Positions 35,931 to 44,628 of a stretch of DNA of 64,000 nucleotides are shown in pieces. The notes beneath the pieces were generated by a model. The model saw nothing but the letters and a program-made list of their open reading frames with translations, did no database searches and was not told where the DNA came from. The stretch is from Paenibacillus endophyticus. Lineage in GTDB: Bacteria > Bacillota > Bacilli > Paenibacillales > Paenibacillaceae. The position numbers and the translations under genes are program-made. Each line of letters starts with the position of its first letter. The stretch's first letter is position 1. The DNA is taken from contig NZ_JACHXW010000007.1 in the NCBI RefSeq assembly GCF_014192395.1, positions 79,213 to 143,212 of the forward strand, read 5' to 3'.

Positions 35931-36515
35931 ATGCCGAATAGGCTATTGACGATACCATTTACGAAACGCAGAAGAAAAGGCTTAGCATCTTTTGCTGCCT
36001 TTGGCATAGCCGTAACTTTGCTCGTTGGCTGCGGGCAAACGAGTACGAGAAAGAGCGGAGCGGACACCGATCCGGGTGCCGCAGCGATTGCGCCAGTGAA
36101 TCAGGCAGAAGCCAAGACTGCGCCAATAGAGGGAGCAAGCCAAGGGGATAATCCGTTCGCGGCTGCCGGAATCGATGATCCCGCCGCTTTTATTCGAATG
36201 TTCGAAAGCGCGCAAGCGGCCGTTGCCGCCGATGAGAAGGTTGCGGTAGCAGCACTTATTCTGCTTCCTCTTCAGGTGAACGGGGAAACGCCTTACACCG
36301 TGACGTCCAGGGACGATTTCATAGCGAAATACGATGAGATTATGACAAAACCCGTGAAAGACGCGCTCGCGGCGCAGAAGGTCGATGAACTTTTCGTTCG
36401 CGATCAGGGCGTTATGGTCGGTATCGGCGAGCTGTGGTTCGGAGCATCCGCCGAGGTGCCCCAAGCCTACGGCATGATTGCAGTTAATCCGATACCGATA
36501 GACCGCAAGACATAG
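35931..36515 (+). CDS. Unknown small lipoprotein
   Basis: A 194-residue protein with an unusually long, Arg/Lys-rich signal peptide (RRRKGLASFAAFGIAVTLLVGC, lipidated Cys ~34), a low-complexity linker and a C-terminal globular part (residues ~80-190, including YTVTSRDDFIAKYDEIMTKPV). The latter resembles small periplasmic domains of unknown function. AAGGAGG lies six bases before the ATG. It stands alone, followed by a terminator. Confidence 0.8.
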   Translation: MPNRLLTIPFTKRRRKGLASFAAFGIAVTLLVGCGQTSTRKSGADTDPGAAAIAPVNQAEAKTAPIEGASQGDNPFAAAGIDDPAAFIRMFESAQAAVAADEKVAVAALILLPLQVNGETPYTVTSRDDFIAKYDEIMTKPVKDALAAQKVDELFVRDQGVMVGIGELWFGASAEVPQAYGMIAVNPIPIDRKT

Positions 36516-36587
36516 AAGTGAGCTTTACGTGGTAAAAAGGAGCATCCGGGCCTAGGTGGCTAGTCTGGACTTGCATTCAGAAACACT

Positions 36588-36629
36588 AAAAACCTCCGGT
36601 CACCGCTAGGCGGCAGATCGGAGGTTTTT
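36588..36629. terminator. Bidirectional terminator
   Basis: A perfect 11-bp stem AAAAACCTCCG (36588-36598) / CGGAGGTTTTT (36619-36629) with an inner CCGC/GCGG hairpin lies between the lipoprotein gene and the convergent ribosomal-protection gene. Confidence 0.85.
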
Positions 36630-36699
36630 GGATGTGGACTTCAATATTTCTCTAGAACTCCAGCCAAAACATAAAACTAGTACTGAACGGATAACCGCG

Positions 36700-38697
36700 C
36701 TACGAGCTGGCAAGCGCATTGCGAAAGGCTAAAATATATTTCGCTTGGTCGAGCGGGTTGACGCCTCGGCGAACCCGCTCCGCCTTGACATCCGGCGGGC
36801 ACTCTCTGTAGCCGGCAAAAAAGGTCGACAAGGCACCTCTTCCTTTCGTAAGCGAACCGAACCTTGCAGGGAACTCCAGTGAGGTAGCTACCGGCATTAT
36901 GCCTTCGAGCTCCATTCGCTCCTGCCTCACAACAGGTGTGCCGAACTCTCCCCGCATTTGAATCAACTCATTCATCAGCTTGCCTCCCGTCTCCTCCGGC
37001 ACGGAGATTCGGAATGAAAGCATGGGCTCCAGCAATTTCACCCCTGTATGGGCTAATCCATCCATAATGCCCATGGGCGTCGCCAAAGCAAAATCAAGCG
37101 GATGCGTATGCCAGACATGATGCTCGCCTTCTATTAGCGTCACTTTCACATCCGTAACTTCCCAGCCAAAGAGGCCTTGCTGCAGCGCTTCAGGCACGCT
37201 CCGCGCCACCTCGTTCTGGTACCGCTCCAGCAGCCGTTCCGGCCGCACGACCGAGCTATAGACAAGCCCGCTGCCGCGCTCGCCCGGTTCGATTCGGAAC
37301 CGCATTATCGCCCAGCACGGCTTCGGCATCGTATAGGCAATGAAGCCTTCTCCCGACTCGGCTGGCGTCTCTTTATAGATAACGGATGGTTGGCTGAATT
37401 CGACCTTTAAGCCATATCTGTCGTGAAGCACATGCGTCAGCACTTCAATCTGAATCGGCCCCATCACCTTCAGGTGCAGCTCCCGCTGCTCCTGAAGCCA
37501 CTGCAGATCGAGCAAAGGATCCTCATCGGCTAGCTCCTGCAGGGCGGCAACGACTGACGGGTATTCGGCCTCGCTGCCGAATCGCACTTGAACGGTGAGC
37601 AGCGGCACTGCAAGCCGCGTCTCACCGGGAACATAGTCCGCGCAGCCGACAATATCGCCGATCCGCGCTTGGTTCCATCCGCAGACAGCAGCGATATCGC
37701 CTGCGGCCAGCAGACCGACATCCTCTGCCTTCTGGCCATCGATTTTGCGGATTTGAGTAATCTTCTCCTCTATCTGCTGTGTCACATTCCTCACAGAATC
37801 ACGATTGCGAATGATACCGCTATATAAGCGTACGTAGGCAATCCTTCCCATCGCTTGATCACGCTCAATCCGGAATACCACGCCGGATACCGGGCCATCC
37901 GGTACAGCCAACGGCCCTGGCAGCAGCGCTGCCATCGCCTGCATCAACGGCTCAATGCCAATGCCTTTATTCGATGCGCCGAATAAAACGGGAAATAGCT
38001 CACCGCTGTGTGTAAGCTCTGGCAGCCTTCGCGCCAGCTCCTCTCGCGGCAGATTTCCATGATCCAAATAGTGAAGCAGCAGCGCTTCCTCGCTTTCGGC
38101 CACCGATTCCTCGAGCAGCTGCAAATAGCCCTGTGCCTCTTCCGTATCTTCACCTGCTATATCCAGCACGCTCATTGAGCCAGTAAAACTGTCCTCCGTG
38201 CCGAGCGGAGCTTGAATAGGCGCCGCCTGAGACGATAGCAGCCTTCTCACTTGCTTCAATGTTCGCTCGGCATCTGCACCGATCCTGTCCATTTTGTTCA
38301 CATAGATGAGCGTTGGAATATTGCGTTCCCTTAGCGCATGCCAAATAACCTCCGTTTGCGCCTGCACGCCCTCTACTGCTGAAAGAATAAGAACCGCTCC
38401 GTCCATCACTCGCAAAGACCGTTCAACTTCAGACAGGAAATCGACATGCCCTGGCGTATCCACTAGGTTCACGGTCATCCCTTCCCAGTTAAAGCGCGTC
38501 GCCGCAGCGCGTACCGATATGCCTCTCGTGCGCTCCACCTCCAGAAAATCGGTTTGCGCCGTGCCTGCATCCACGCTGCCAAGCGACCGAATACGTCCGC
38601 TGCGGAATAAGATCTGCTCCGTCGTTGTCGTTTTCCCCGCGTCAACATGAGCGAAGATCCCAATGTTTCTTATATATTGTTGTGCAATAGACTCCAT
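36700..38697 (-). CDS. Tet(M)-family ribosomal-protection GTPase
   Basis: A 665-residue EF-G-like protein, close to the ~640 residues of Tet(M)/Tet(O). The G domain has AHVDAGKTTTTEQ, the switch RTRGISVRAAAT, DTPGH and NKMDR; domains II-V follow, with the tail FFAGYRECPP near the end. Family members displace tetracycline from the ribosome, but chromosomal Paenibacillus versions are divergent and their drug range is uncertain. The ATG at 38697 has GAGGGAG upstream. In-frame ATGs at 38724 (AAGGAAAG upstream) and 38817 (perfect AGGAGG upstream) would add up to 40 residues. It follows a MATE pump gene, with an attenuator-like hairpin between. Confidence 0.85.
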   Translation of the reverse strand: MESIAQQYIRNIGIFAHVDAGKTTTTEQILFRSGRIRSLGSVDAGTAQTDFLEVERTRGISVRAAATRFNWEGMTVNLVDTPGHVDFLSEVERSLRVMDGAVLILSAVEGVQAQTEVIWHALRERNIPTLIYVNKMDRIGADAERTLKQVRRLLSSQAAPIQAPLGTEDSFTGSMSVLDIAGEDTEEAQGYLQLLEESVAESEEALLLHYLDHGNLPREELARRLPELTHSGELFPVLFGASNKGIGIEPLMQAMAALLPGPLAVPDGPVSGVVFRIERDQAMGRIAYVRLYSGIIRNRDSVRNVTQQIEEKITQIRKIDGQKAEDVGLLAAGDIAAVCGWNQARIGDIVGCADYVPGETRLAVPLLTVQVRFGSEAEYPSVVAALQELADEDPLLDLQWLQEQRELHLKVMGPIQIEVLTHVLHDRYGLKVEFSQPSVIYKETPAESGEGFIAYTMPKPCWAIMRFRIEPGERGSGLVYSSVVRPERLLERYQNEVARSVPEALQQGLFGWEVTDVKVTLIEGEHHVWHTHPLDFALATPMGIMDGLAHTGVKLLEPMLSFRISVPEETGGKLMNELIQMRGEFGTPVVRQERMELEGIMPVATSLEFPARFGSLTKGRGALSTFFAGYRECPPDVKAERVRRGVNPLDQAKYILAFRNALASS

Positions 38698-38797
38698 CTC
38701 GCATATCTCCCTCGAAACGCTCATTCTTTCCTTATCGTAACGTTGAAAGCGCATTACAGCAAGCAGCTGCTGTCGTTGCATGACATGCCTAATAGAA

Positions 38798-38839
38798 AAG
38801 GGATGCCCTAGAAGCATGATAGCCTCCTGAGCATCCCTT
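38798..38839 (-). promoter_or_regulatory. Attenuator-like hairpin before ribosomal-protection gene
   Basis: A 9-bp stem (38839-38831 with 38806-38798) is followed on the minus strand by TTTTCTATT. Its 24-base loop contains a perfect AGGAGG and an in-frame ATG (38817). It may be the MATE terminator, a ribosome-responsive attenuator, or both. Confidence 0.5.
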
Positions 38840-38850
38840 GCATATAAGGT

Positions 38851-40254
38851 CTATCCGTGCACAACTGGCGCTATGTCCTTCTGCTCCCGCTTGACCAGCG
38901 CATGCTTCTCCCACGCCCTGCTGCGCCAGCGGAAAAACATGATGAACGCACGCAGCCACTCATCTGCAGCAATAGCCAGCCAAATGCCAGCCAAGCCCAA
39001 ATCAAGCTGGAAAATAAAGAAATACCCGAGCGGCAAGCTCATGGCGACCATCGAGAACATGCCTACCCATAGCGGGTATTTCGCGTCTCCCGCCGCGCGC
39101 AGCGAATTGACAAGCACAATGTTGATCGTACGTCCCGTCTCAAGCACGATGCTCAGAAGCAGAACGCTTACGCCAAGGCGGATAATTTCCTCATCGTCCG
39201 TAAACATTCGCATGAGCGGCTCGCGGAACGCGATTACGAGCAGCACCGCGAATAAGGTGACGCCGCTTGCCCAGCGCACGCTTTTCCACACCCGGTGATA
39301 CGCAGTCGACGGTTCGCCCGCCCCGACCAGCCTGCCGACAATAATGGAGGTTCCCATGCCAATCGCGAATGCGAACAAATACGTAAACATCGAGATGTTA
39401 TTCGCATAGTTTTTGGCTGCCAAGGAGGCTGCTCCAAGGTATGTTGCATAAAACAAAAACACGATTTGGCATGTTTGGTACATCACCTGCTCCAGCGCAG
39501 ACGGAATGCCGATTTTTAATATTTTGGATATATATTCCTTGGACATATTGAAGTAGTAATGCAGCTCCACCCGGACCGACATAATCCGATACAGCATCCA
39601 GAAAAATACCGCAAGCGCCAAACCGCGACTGATGACGGACGATAGCGCCGCGCCTTGCACGCCCATCTCTGGAAAGCCGAAGTTCCCGAATATGAGCAAA
39701 TAGTTGCCGATAATATGGATGATATTCATCCCCAGCGATACGTACATCGCTTCCTTCGTAAAGCCGTGAACGCGAATAATCGCCGCAACCGAGTTGATAA
39801 TCGCCTGCAGGAAAATCATGCCGCCAACGATGGATAGATAACTCTTCGCATGAACGAGAATTTCGCCCTGCAAATTCAACGTTTGGAGCAAATGCCCGCC
39901 AAACAGCACAAAAGTTAAACTGATCAGCAGCCCTACCGCTAAATTAAGCGTGACGGCAAGCGCTGATATTTTGGCCGCTTCGATAAACTTGCGTGAACCG
40001 ATATATTGCGCAACTACGATGGATGCCCCGTTGCCGATGACTTCCAGCAGTAAGATAGCGATATGCAAATATTGATTGGCCGCTCCCACTCCGGATACCG
40101 CATTATCCGAGATCGCGCTCAGCATAAGCGTATCCGCGATGCCCATGAGCATAAATAAAAAGATTTCTAAAAATATGGGCCATGTCAGAAAAAATAAATT
40201 AATATTTTTCGGATCCTGCTGCCCTTGACCGTTACCGGCTTCTGCCGCTGCCAT
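38851..40254 (-). CDS. MATE family multidrug efflux pump
   Basis: A 467-residue MATE transporter with twelve membrane segments. It starts with an N-terminal FFLTWPIFLEIFLFMLMGIADTLMLS, followed by GANQYLHIAILLLEVIGNGASIVVAQYIGS, and the duplicated second half begins near residue 240. It would export cationic drugs using a Na+ or H+ gradient. GAAGAAGGTGA precedes the ATG at 40254. The ribosomal-protection gene follows 153 bp after its stop, which suggests a shared antibiotic-response unit. Confidence 0.92.
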   Translation of the reverse strand: MAAAEAGNGQGQQDPKNINLFFLTWPIFLEIFLFMLMGIADTLMLSAISDNAVSGVGAANQYLHIAILLLEVIGNGASIVVAQYIGSRKFIEAAKISALAVTLNLAVGLLISLTFVLFGGHLLQTLNLQGEILVHAKSYLSIVGGMIFLQAIINSVAAIIRVHGFTKEAMYVSLGMNIIHIIGNYLLIFGNFGFPEMGVQGAALSSVISRGLALAVFFWMLYRIMSVRVELHYYFNMSKEYISKILKIGIPSALEQVMYQTCQIVFLFYATYLGAASLAAKNYANNISMFTYLFAFAIGMGTSIIVGRLVGAGEPSTAYHRVWKSVRWASGVTLFAVLLVIAFREPLMRMFTDDEEIIRLGVSVLLLSIVLETGRTINIVLVNSLRAAGDAKYPLWVGMFSMVAMSLPLGYFFIFQLDLGLAGIWLAIAADEWLRAFIMFFRWRSRAWEKHALVKREQKDIAPVVHG

Positions 40255-40365
40255 GATGTCACCTTCTTCTAATAGGAAAAGTAAAGCACAGGTATCGTAG
40301 CATATCAGAAGGGCTATTGCACGCAAGAATTGTGATTTTACGCGAATAAAATGTTGGTAGTTTCA

Positions 40366-40380
40366 ATGTAAACGCATACG
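40366..40380 (+). promoter_or_regulatory. Possible CcpA cre site
   Basis: ATGTAAACGCATACG matches WTGNAANCGNWNNCW at all but the last position, about 112 bp upstream of the MATE gene start. Apart from this and the terminator at 40505-40552, the gap 40255-40582 shows nothing. Confidence 0.25.
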
Positions 40381-40504
40381 TGGATTTTTCGCCAAATTCT
40401 ATCAAGCGTAAACGGCTATCTCCGTCCGTTGGCGGCGTAACCTATCGTTTCGTGGATGAAAGATCAACATAGGGATAAGAGTCAAACTTATACTTTCCTA
40501 TCTA

Positions 40505-40552
40505 TAAAAAAAGACTACCCCAAAGCCGCCTAAGCAGCCTCGAAACAGTCTT
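40505..40552 (-). terminator. Terminator of acidic-protein gene
   Basis: Minus-strand AAGACT ... AGTCTT stem (40552-40547 with 40516-40511), extended by wobble pairs and followed by TTTTTTT. Confidence 0.65.
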
Positions 40553-40582
40553 CCTCTTTATAATTTAAAATGATAGATATCA

Positions 40583-40804
40583 TTATTGCTCTTCAGACTC
40601 TTCTTCGGCTGCTTCTTCCTCAGCCGCTTCTTCCTCTTCTTCCTCTGCAGCGTCTTCCTCTACCGCAGCGGCAGCTTCTTCCGCTTCCTCTTCTTCCAAT
40701 TCAGCTTCAACAGCTTCTACTGCCTCTTCCGCTGGAGCCTCTTCCGAAATCAGTTCCGCGGTTTCTTCCACGCCTTCTTGAACTACTTCCTCCTCTTGGC
40801 TCAT
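40583..40804 (-). CDS. Extremely acidic 73-residue Glu/Ala-rich protein
   Basis: A 73-residue sequence with 36 Glu and one Asp but no Lys, Arg, His or aromatic residue; the rest is mainly Ala, Val and Ser. The start has a perfect AGGAGG seven bases upstream and a terminator follows, so it is well set up for expression. It is probably a disordered or single-helix polyanion. Functions such as cation buffering, nucleic-acid mimicry or chaperoning are only possibilities. I do not recognise a family. It stands alone between the MATE and multicopper oxidase genes. Confidence 0.75.
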   Translation of the reverse strand: MSQEEEVVQEGVEETAELISEEAPAEEAVEAVEAELEEEEAEEAAAAVEEDAAEEEEEEAAEEEAAEEESEEQ

Positions 40805-41085
40805 GTTATCACCTCCTGCCTCTTATTACCTTAATAATAGCGCTTTCATAGAACTATACAAGGGGTGTAAAATGTCGTTTCATAAGAAGTATTTCCGCTT
40901 TTTGTAACGTTCGATTTCTTTCGCGTATTTCCGACGAATCTCCCCCGCCACAGGTCTAGGACTGCGTTCGGACCTGCGGCGGTTTTTCATTGCTTCCGTA
41001 CTAGATAAGATAAATGACGACTAGTAAACGCGTCTTCGAGACGCATGAAACCGCATACCAACATATTCTTCAGGGGGCTATACCG

Positions 41086-43194
41086 ATGTACTCATCGCTC
41101 ATTCATTTAGAGCTAGGCGCTTTAATGCTATTCGTTGTTTTTTCACTCATTACAGCTGGCAAAGCAGCCAAGCTTATTTACAGCAAAACAGAAAAGCAGC
41201 TTAACATAAAGACCCGCAAGCTCGTATTCTGGTCCGTATGCTTAAGCTTGCTTGCTTCCGTCATCACCGGAGCAGATGCCGTGCTTGCGGCTACGGCACA
41301 CCCGCTGTTTTGGCTGGATCGGCTGTTTGTACGAACACCGCTTGCCGTCATGCCTGTTCTCCTGATCTGGTTTTACTCTATCCCCAGGCTTCGCAAGCTC
41401 CTGCATCGAACGAACGGACGGACAGAGCTTGCGCCAGACGTCGCACGCAGGCGTCAGGCTTCCGATCCTGCTTTCATCGTCCCGTTTCAGCTATCGGCCT
41501 TATGCTCGACCGCTTTGTTTTATTTCGCATTCGTACCGCCTATTCCGTTCCAATGGACGGCCATAACGATTCCAATCACTACGCTCCTCTTTTTTGCCTG
41601 CTTGCTGTGGATGCTGCAAACCCGGCGTAATCAACTGGCCGCAGAAGCACCGCTCGTCTATCGCCCATGGAGGCGCAGACTGACGCATAGCGGCGTGCTG
41701 CTAGCCCTATTGGCAGTAGGCAGCATTCCATTCCTAACCGCTTTGGAGAGCAGCAAGCTGCCCGAGAGGCTCAGCATGATGACAGGCAAAGCCGACTACG
41801 GCATCGCTCATGCTCCTTCGAACGGTATTGCATTGGCTGGACATCACCATGCAGCTGTCAGCAACCAGCCAAGCACGGAAACAGCGCCCGTCTCGGTAAA
41901 GGAACTGACCGGGCCGCTCACAGGAGAGCCGGACCGCCGTTTCGCGCTTACCGCCGAGCACAAGAGCGTTACGCTGGATTCTGGCGAGCAAATCGAAGCA
42001 TGGACCTATAACGGCCAAATGCCCGGCCCCGAGCTTCGGATGAGGAAAGGCGAGCTTGTGGAGGTTATCCTTCACAACAAGGACATTGAAGATGGCGTTA
42101 CCCTGCACTGGCACGGCCTTGACGTGCCGAACGCAGAGGACGGGGTTGCCGGCGCAACGCAGGATGCCGTCATGGCCGGCGAAACTTATACTTACCGTTT
42201 CATAGCCGAGCAGGCAGGCACCTTCTGGTATCATTCACATCAAAACTCCAAAACCGCTGTTCAAAAAGGCTTATTCGGCGCACTCATCGTAGAGCCGCCC
42301 GATGCTTCTGCCGATCAATTCGAGGACATCACCGTGATCACGCACATATGGGAAGGTGCTGGCATGTCCATTGGAGACAAAAGGGGCATCCAGCCAAAAA
42401 AGATTGCACCAGGCACGACCGTCAAGCTTCGGCTTATCCATACCGATGACTGGGTTCGCCAATCCTATGTTTTGACGGGTGCTTCCTTTAAGGTTACCGC
42501 CATAGACGGAACCGACCTGACCGGACCAAGCGAGCTGCATGACCAGAGCCTTGAGCTCCTTACCGGCGGCAGGTACGATATCACCTTTATCATGCCGGAT
42601 TCTCCTGTCTTTCTGCGGGTTGGAAACGGCAATTCCTTGGGCATACTGATGAGTAAAGATGGCAACGGAGAAGCACCGATTCGCCGCAAGACTACAACCT
42701 TTGACCCGACGCATTACGGTACTGCGGCAACAACGGCCCCTTTTGACCTGAACAGCAAATTCGATCGCGAGTTTAAGATGGTGCTGGATAACCGGTTTGC
42801 CTTCTTCAACGGCGGCTTCGCCGCTTACGATACGATTAATGGAGAGGTTTTCCCGAATACGCCGATGTTTATCGTCAAGGAAGGCGATCTCGTAAAAACA
42901 ACCATCGTGAATCGCAGCTCCGTCGAGCATCCCATGCATCTGCACGGCCATCATATGCTCGTGCTCTCGCGCAACAACGAGCCCGTTACGGGCAGCCTTT
43001 GGTGGTCCGATACGCTGGATGTCGCACCTGGAGACTCCTATGAGGTCGCGTTCCGCGCAGACAATCCCGGCATCTGGATGGACCATTGCCATAACTTAGT
43101 GCACGCCGCTGCCGGCATGACCATGCATCTCATGTACGAAGGCGTCGTATCACCCTATGAGGTGGGAACGGCGACGCCTAATCACCCGGAGTAA
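41086..43194 (+). CDS. Membrane-anchored multicopper oxidase
   Basis: A 702-residue protein. The N-terminal ~235 residues contain about five membrane helices. They are followed by three cupredoxin domains (~265-700) with all four copper motifs: HWHGLDVPN, WYHSHQN, HPMHLHGHH and HCHNLVHAAAGMTMH (type-1 Cys plus axial Met). The oxidase would sit on the outer membrane face and oxidise metal ions or phenols with reduction of O2 to water. GGGGG lies eight bases before the ATG at 41086; the frame extends to 41014 without a site. Confidence 0.92.
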   Translation: MYSSLIHLELGALMLFVVFSLITAGKAAKLIYSKTEKQLNIKTRKLVFWSVCLSLLASVITGADAVLAATAHPLFWLDRLFVRTPLAVMPVLLIWFYSIPRLRKLLHRTNGRTELAPDVARRRQASDPAFIVPFQLSALCSTALFYFAFVPPIPFQWTAITIPITTLLFFACLLWMLQTRRNQLAAEAPLVYRPWRRRLTHSGVLLALLAVGSIPFLTALESSKLPERLSMMTGKADYGIAHAPSNGIALAGHHHAAVSNQPSTETAPVSVKELTGPLTGEPDRRFALTAEHKSVTLDSGEQIEAWTYNGQMPGPELRMRKGELVEVILHNKDIEDGVTLHWHGLDVPNAEDGVAGATQDAVMAGETYTYRFIAEQAGTFWYHSHQNSKTAVQKGLFGALIVEPPDASADQFEDITVITHIWEGAGMSIGDKRGIQPKKIAPGTTVKLRLIHTDDWVRQSYVLTGASFKVTAIDGTDLTGPSELHDQSLELLTGGRYDITFIMPDSPVFLRVGNGNSLGILMSKDGNGEAPIRRKTTTFDPTHYGTAATTAPFDLNSKFDREFKMVLDNRFAFFNGGFAAYDTINGEVFPNTPMFIVKEGDLVKTTIVNRSSVEHPMHLHGHHMLVLSRNNEPVTGSLWWSDTLDVAPGDSYEVAFRADNPGIWMDHCHNLVHAAAGMTMHLMYEGVVSPYEVGTATPNHPE

Positions 43195-43310
43195 TCGATA
43201 CTGGACTTTAGTCTAGTTCGTAATTTTACCTTCAGCAGGAGGACAGCCGTTTTTGATCTATGCTATGCTGAGGACAGCTAATAAAACGTGGATTGGGGTG
43301 CTATTGAACA

Positions 43311-43820
43311 ATGAATGTTAATGTAAGAACAATCAGCGGGTTTGTCCTGCTTCTGCTCGGCGCTTGCCTGTTTCTCAACCAAGGCGAAACCTTCGGACCT
43401 GGCAAAATATTTGCCTACTTCTGGCCATCGCTATTCGTTATCCCGCTCGGTCTCTTCTTTCACTGGATGTACTTTTCCATGGTTGGAAGAAAAGGCGTCG
43501 GCCTTCTGATCCCCGGCGGCATACTATTTGTCGCAGGCGTTATTTGCCAAATTGCCATGTTATTCAATAACTGGGTTTACATGTGGCCGGGCTTTATCCT
43601 TGCCGTTGCAGTCGGCCTATTCGAATTTTACTGGTTCGGCAACCGCAACAAATGGCTGCTCATCCCCATCAACATTCTGAGCGTGCTGTCGCTTCTCTTC
43701 TTCGCGGTATTCTCGATTGGCTCCTTCTATAATAAGTTTGTACTCAGCCAGCCGATTATCGCCATCGTATTTATTCTTGCCGGCGCCATGATCCTTCTTA
43801 TGAAGCGGAAAGACGCTTAA
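43311..43820 (+). CDS. Small membrane protein, LiaF-N-terminus-like
   Basis: A 169-residue integral membrane protein with about five helices (for example FVLLLLGACLFLNQG, IFAYFWPSLFVIPLGLFF and IIAIVFILAGAMILL), ending MKRKDA. The opening TISGFVLLLLG...FWPSLFVIPLGL resembles the membrane part of LiaI/LiaF-type cell-envelope stress proteins, but the cytoplasmic/DUF2154 part is absent. The ribosome-binding site is weak (GGGGTG, 15 bases upstream). Role unknown. Confidence 0.75.
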   Translation: MNVNVRTISGFVLLLLGACLFLNQGETFGPGKIFAYFWPSLFVIPLGLFFHWMYFSMVGRKGVGLLIPGGILFVAGVICQIAMLFNNWVYMWPGFILAVAVGLFEFYWFGNRNKWLLIPINILSVLSLLFFAVFSIGSFYNKFVLSQPIIAIVFILAGAMILLMKRKDA

Positions 43821-43866
43821 CCACTTCCTACGGCTATGTGGTATAATCACAAGCATCGCAACAGCT

Positions 43867-43953
43867 GCTTCGCAAACCTAAGCCCATGCTTACGAAGTGG
43901 TTTGCTTCGCAAACCTAAGCCCATGCTTACGAAGTGGTTTGCTTCGCAAACCT
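43867..43953. repeat. 37-bp direct repeats with palindromic core
   Basis: Two identical 37-bp units (43867-43903, 43904-43940) and a partial third (43941-43953). Each junction forms GGTTTGC-TTC-GCAAACC, a 7-bp hairpin. The array ends three bases before the AGGAGG of the next gene. Confidence 0.9.
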
Positions 43954-43967
43954 TTAGGAGGAATTAA

Positions 43968-44453
43968 ATGCTTTCTTTTGAACAAAAGCTCGCTATTATT
44001 GAAGCATTTCCTGAATTGGAACGGAAGGACGTCTCTCTCGGACGTACCAACTTCCACTACGAGGAGAGCGCCCATGAGAAAAAATCGGTCGTGCACCATC
44101 TGCATCCGAACGGAAACGGCTATGTCTTCGCCGGACTAGTGCCTGGCGTAGCGACGGATGACAAGGGACTTGTCAATATTCGCGACTTCACGGAGGAGGA
44201 GCTTCGCGCGATTATCGAGAAATCGATCAGCTCGCTTGCTATCGCACCCCCGGAGAAGCCGGAATCCAAAAAGAAGAAAAAGAAAAAACCACCGCTGGAG
44301 CAGAAATGGATTGGCCCGGACGATGCGGTGCTCACTTTGCTTTTTGAAGAAGACCTGTGGTATTTGTATGCGGATCTCAATCTGGAATCAGCTTTTGAAA
44401 CCTATGAGGAAGCAGAGCAATACTTGGAAGAAGAGCAGTTCACTCGCGCTTAG
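43968..44453 (+). CDS. Unknown 161-residue cytoplasmic protein
   Basis: The N-terminal half (residues 1-85, MLSFEQKLAIIEAFPELERKDV) and an acidic C-terminal half (~108-161) are joined by a Lys-run linker (ESKKKKKKKPP, ~98-108). No membrane segment, signal or catalytic motif is recognised. A perfect AGGAGG (43956-43961) precedes the ATG; the 37-bp repeat array lies immediately upstream, so its transcript probably carries those hairpins in the leader. Terminator at 44475-44509. Confidence 0.8.
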   Translation: MLSFEQKLAIIEAFPELERKDVSLGRTNFHYEESAHEKKSVVHHLHPNGNGYVFAGLVPGVATDDKGLVNIRDFTEEELRAIIEKSISSLAIAPPEKPESKKKKKKKPPLEQKWIGPDDAVLTLLFEEDLWYLYADLNLESAFETYEEAEQYLEEEQFTRA

Positions 44454-44474
44454 CTTCTATACGATTTTTATTGA

Positions 44475-44509
44475 ACGGAGAAACAGAACCCCTGTTTCTC
44501 TGTTTTTTT
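44475..44509 (+). terminator. Terminator after 161-residue protein gene
   Basis: A perfect 9-bp stem GAGAAACAG (44478-44486) / CTGTTTCTC (44492-44500) followed by TGTTTTTTT. Confidence 0.9.
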
Positions 44510-44628
44510 ATGTGGAACATTACTTATTCCAACAAATATTTTAAGAAATGCCCCAAGAAACGACAGGAATTGCATAGACCTGTGTCTAATTGTAGTAAGT
44601 GCACCTTAGACTTTGGGGGGATATCCTG

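Noticed and set aside
38697..38817. Forty-residue N-terminal extension of the ribosomal-protection GTPase as the main start
   Set aside because: Family members begin shortly before the NIGIFAHVDAGK motif; the upstream start is kept only as a possible regulatory feature.
40570..40851. Leu/Pro-rich plus-strand ORF opposite the acidic protein
   Set aside because: Poly-Leu/Pro is the reverse complement of GAG/GCN codons; the minus-strand frame has the ribosome-binding site and terminator.
42271..43092. 273-residue minus-strand ORF
   Set aside because: Antisense shadow of the multicopper oxidase; no start signal or family resemblance.
43867..43953. Possible CRISPR array (37-bp repeats)
   Set aside because: Copies are directly abutting with no spacers, and no cas genes are present.
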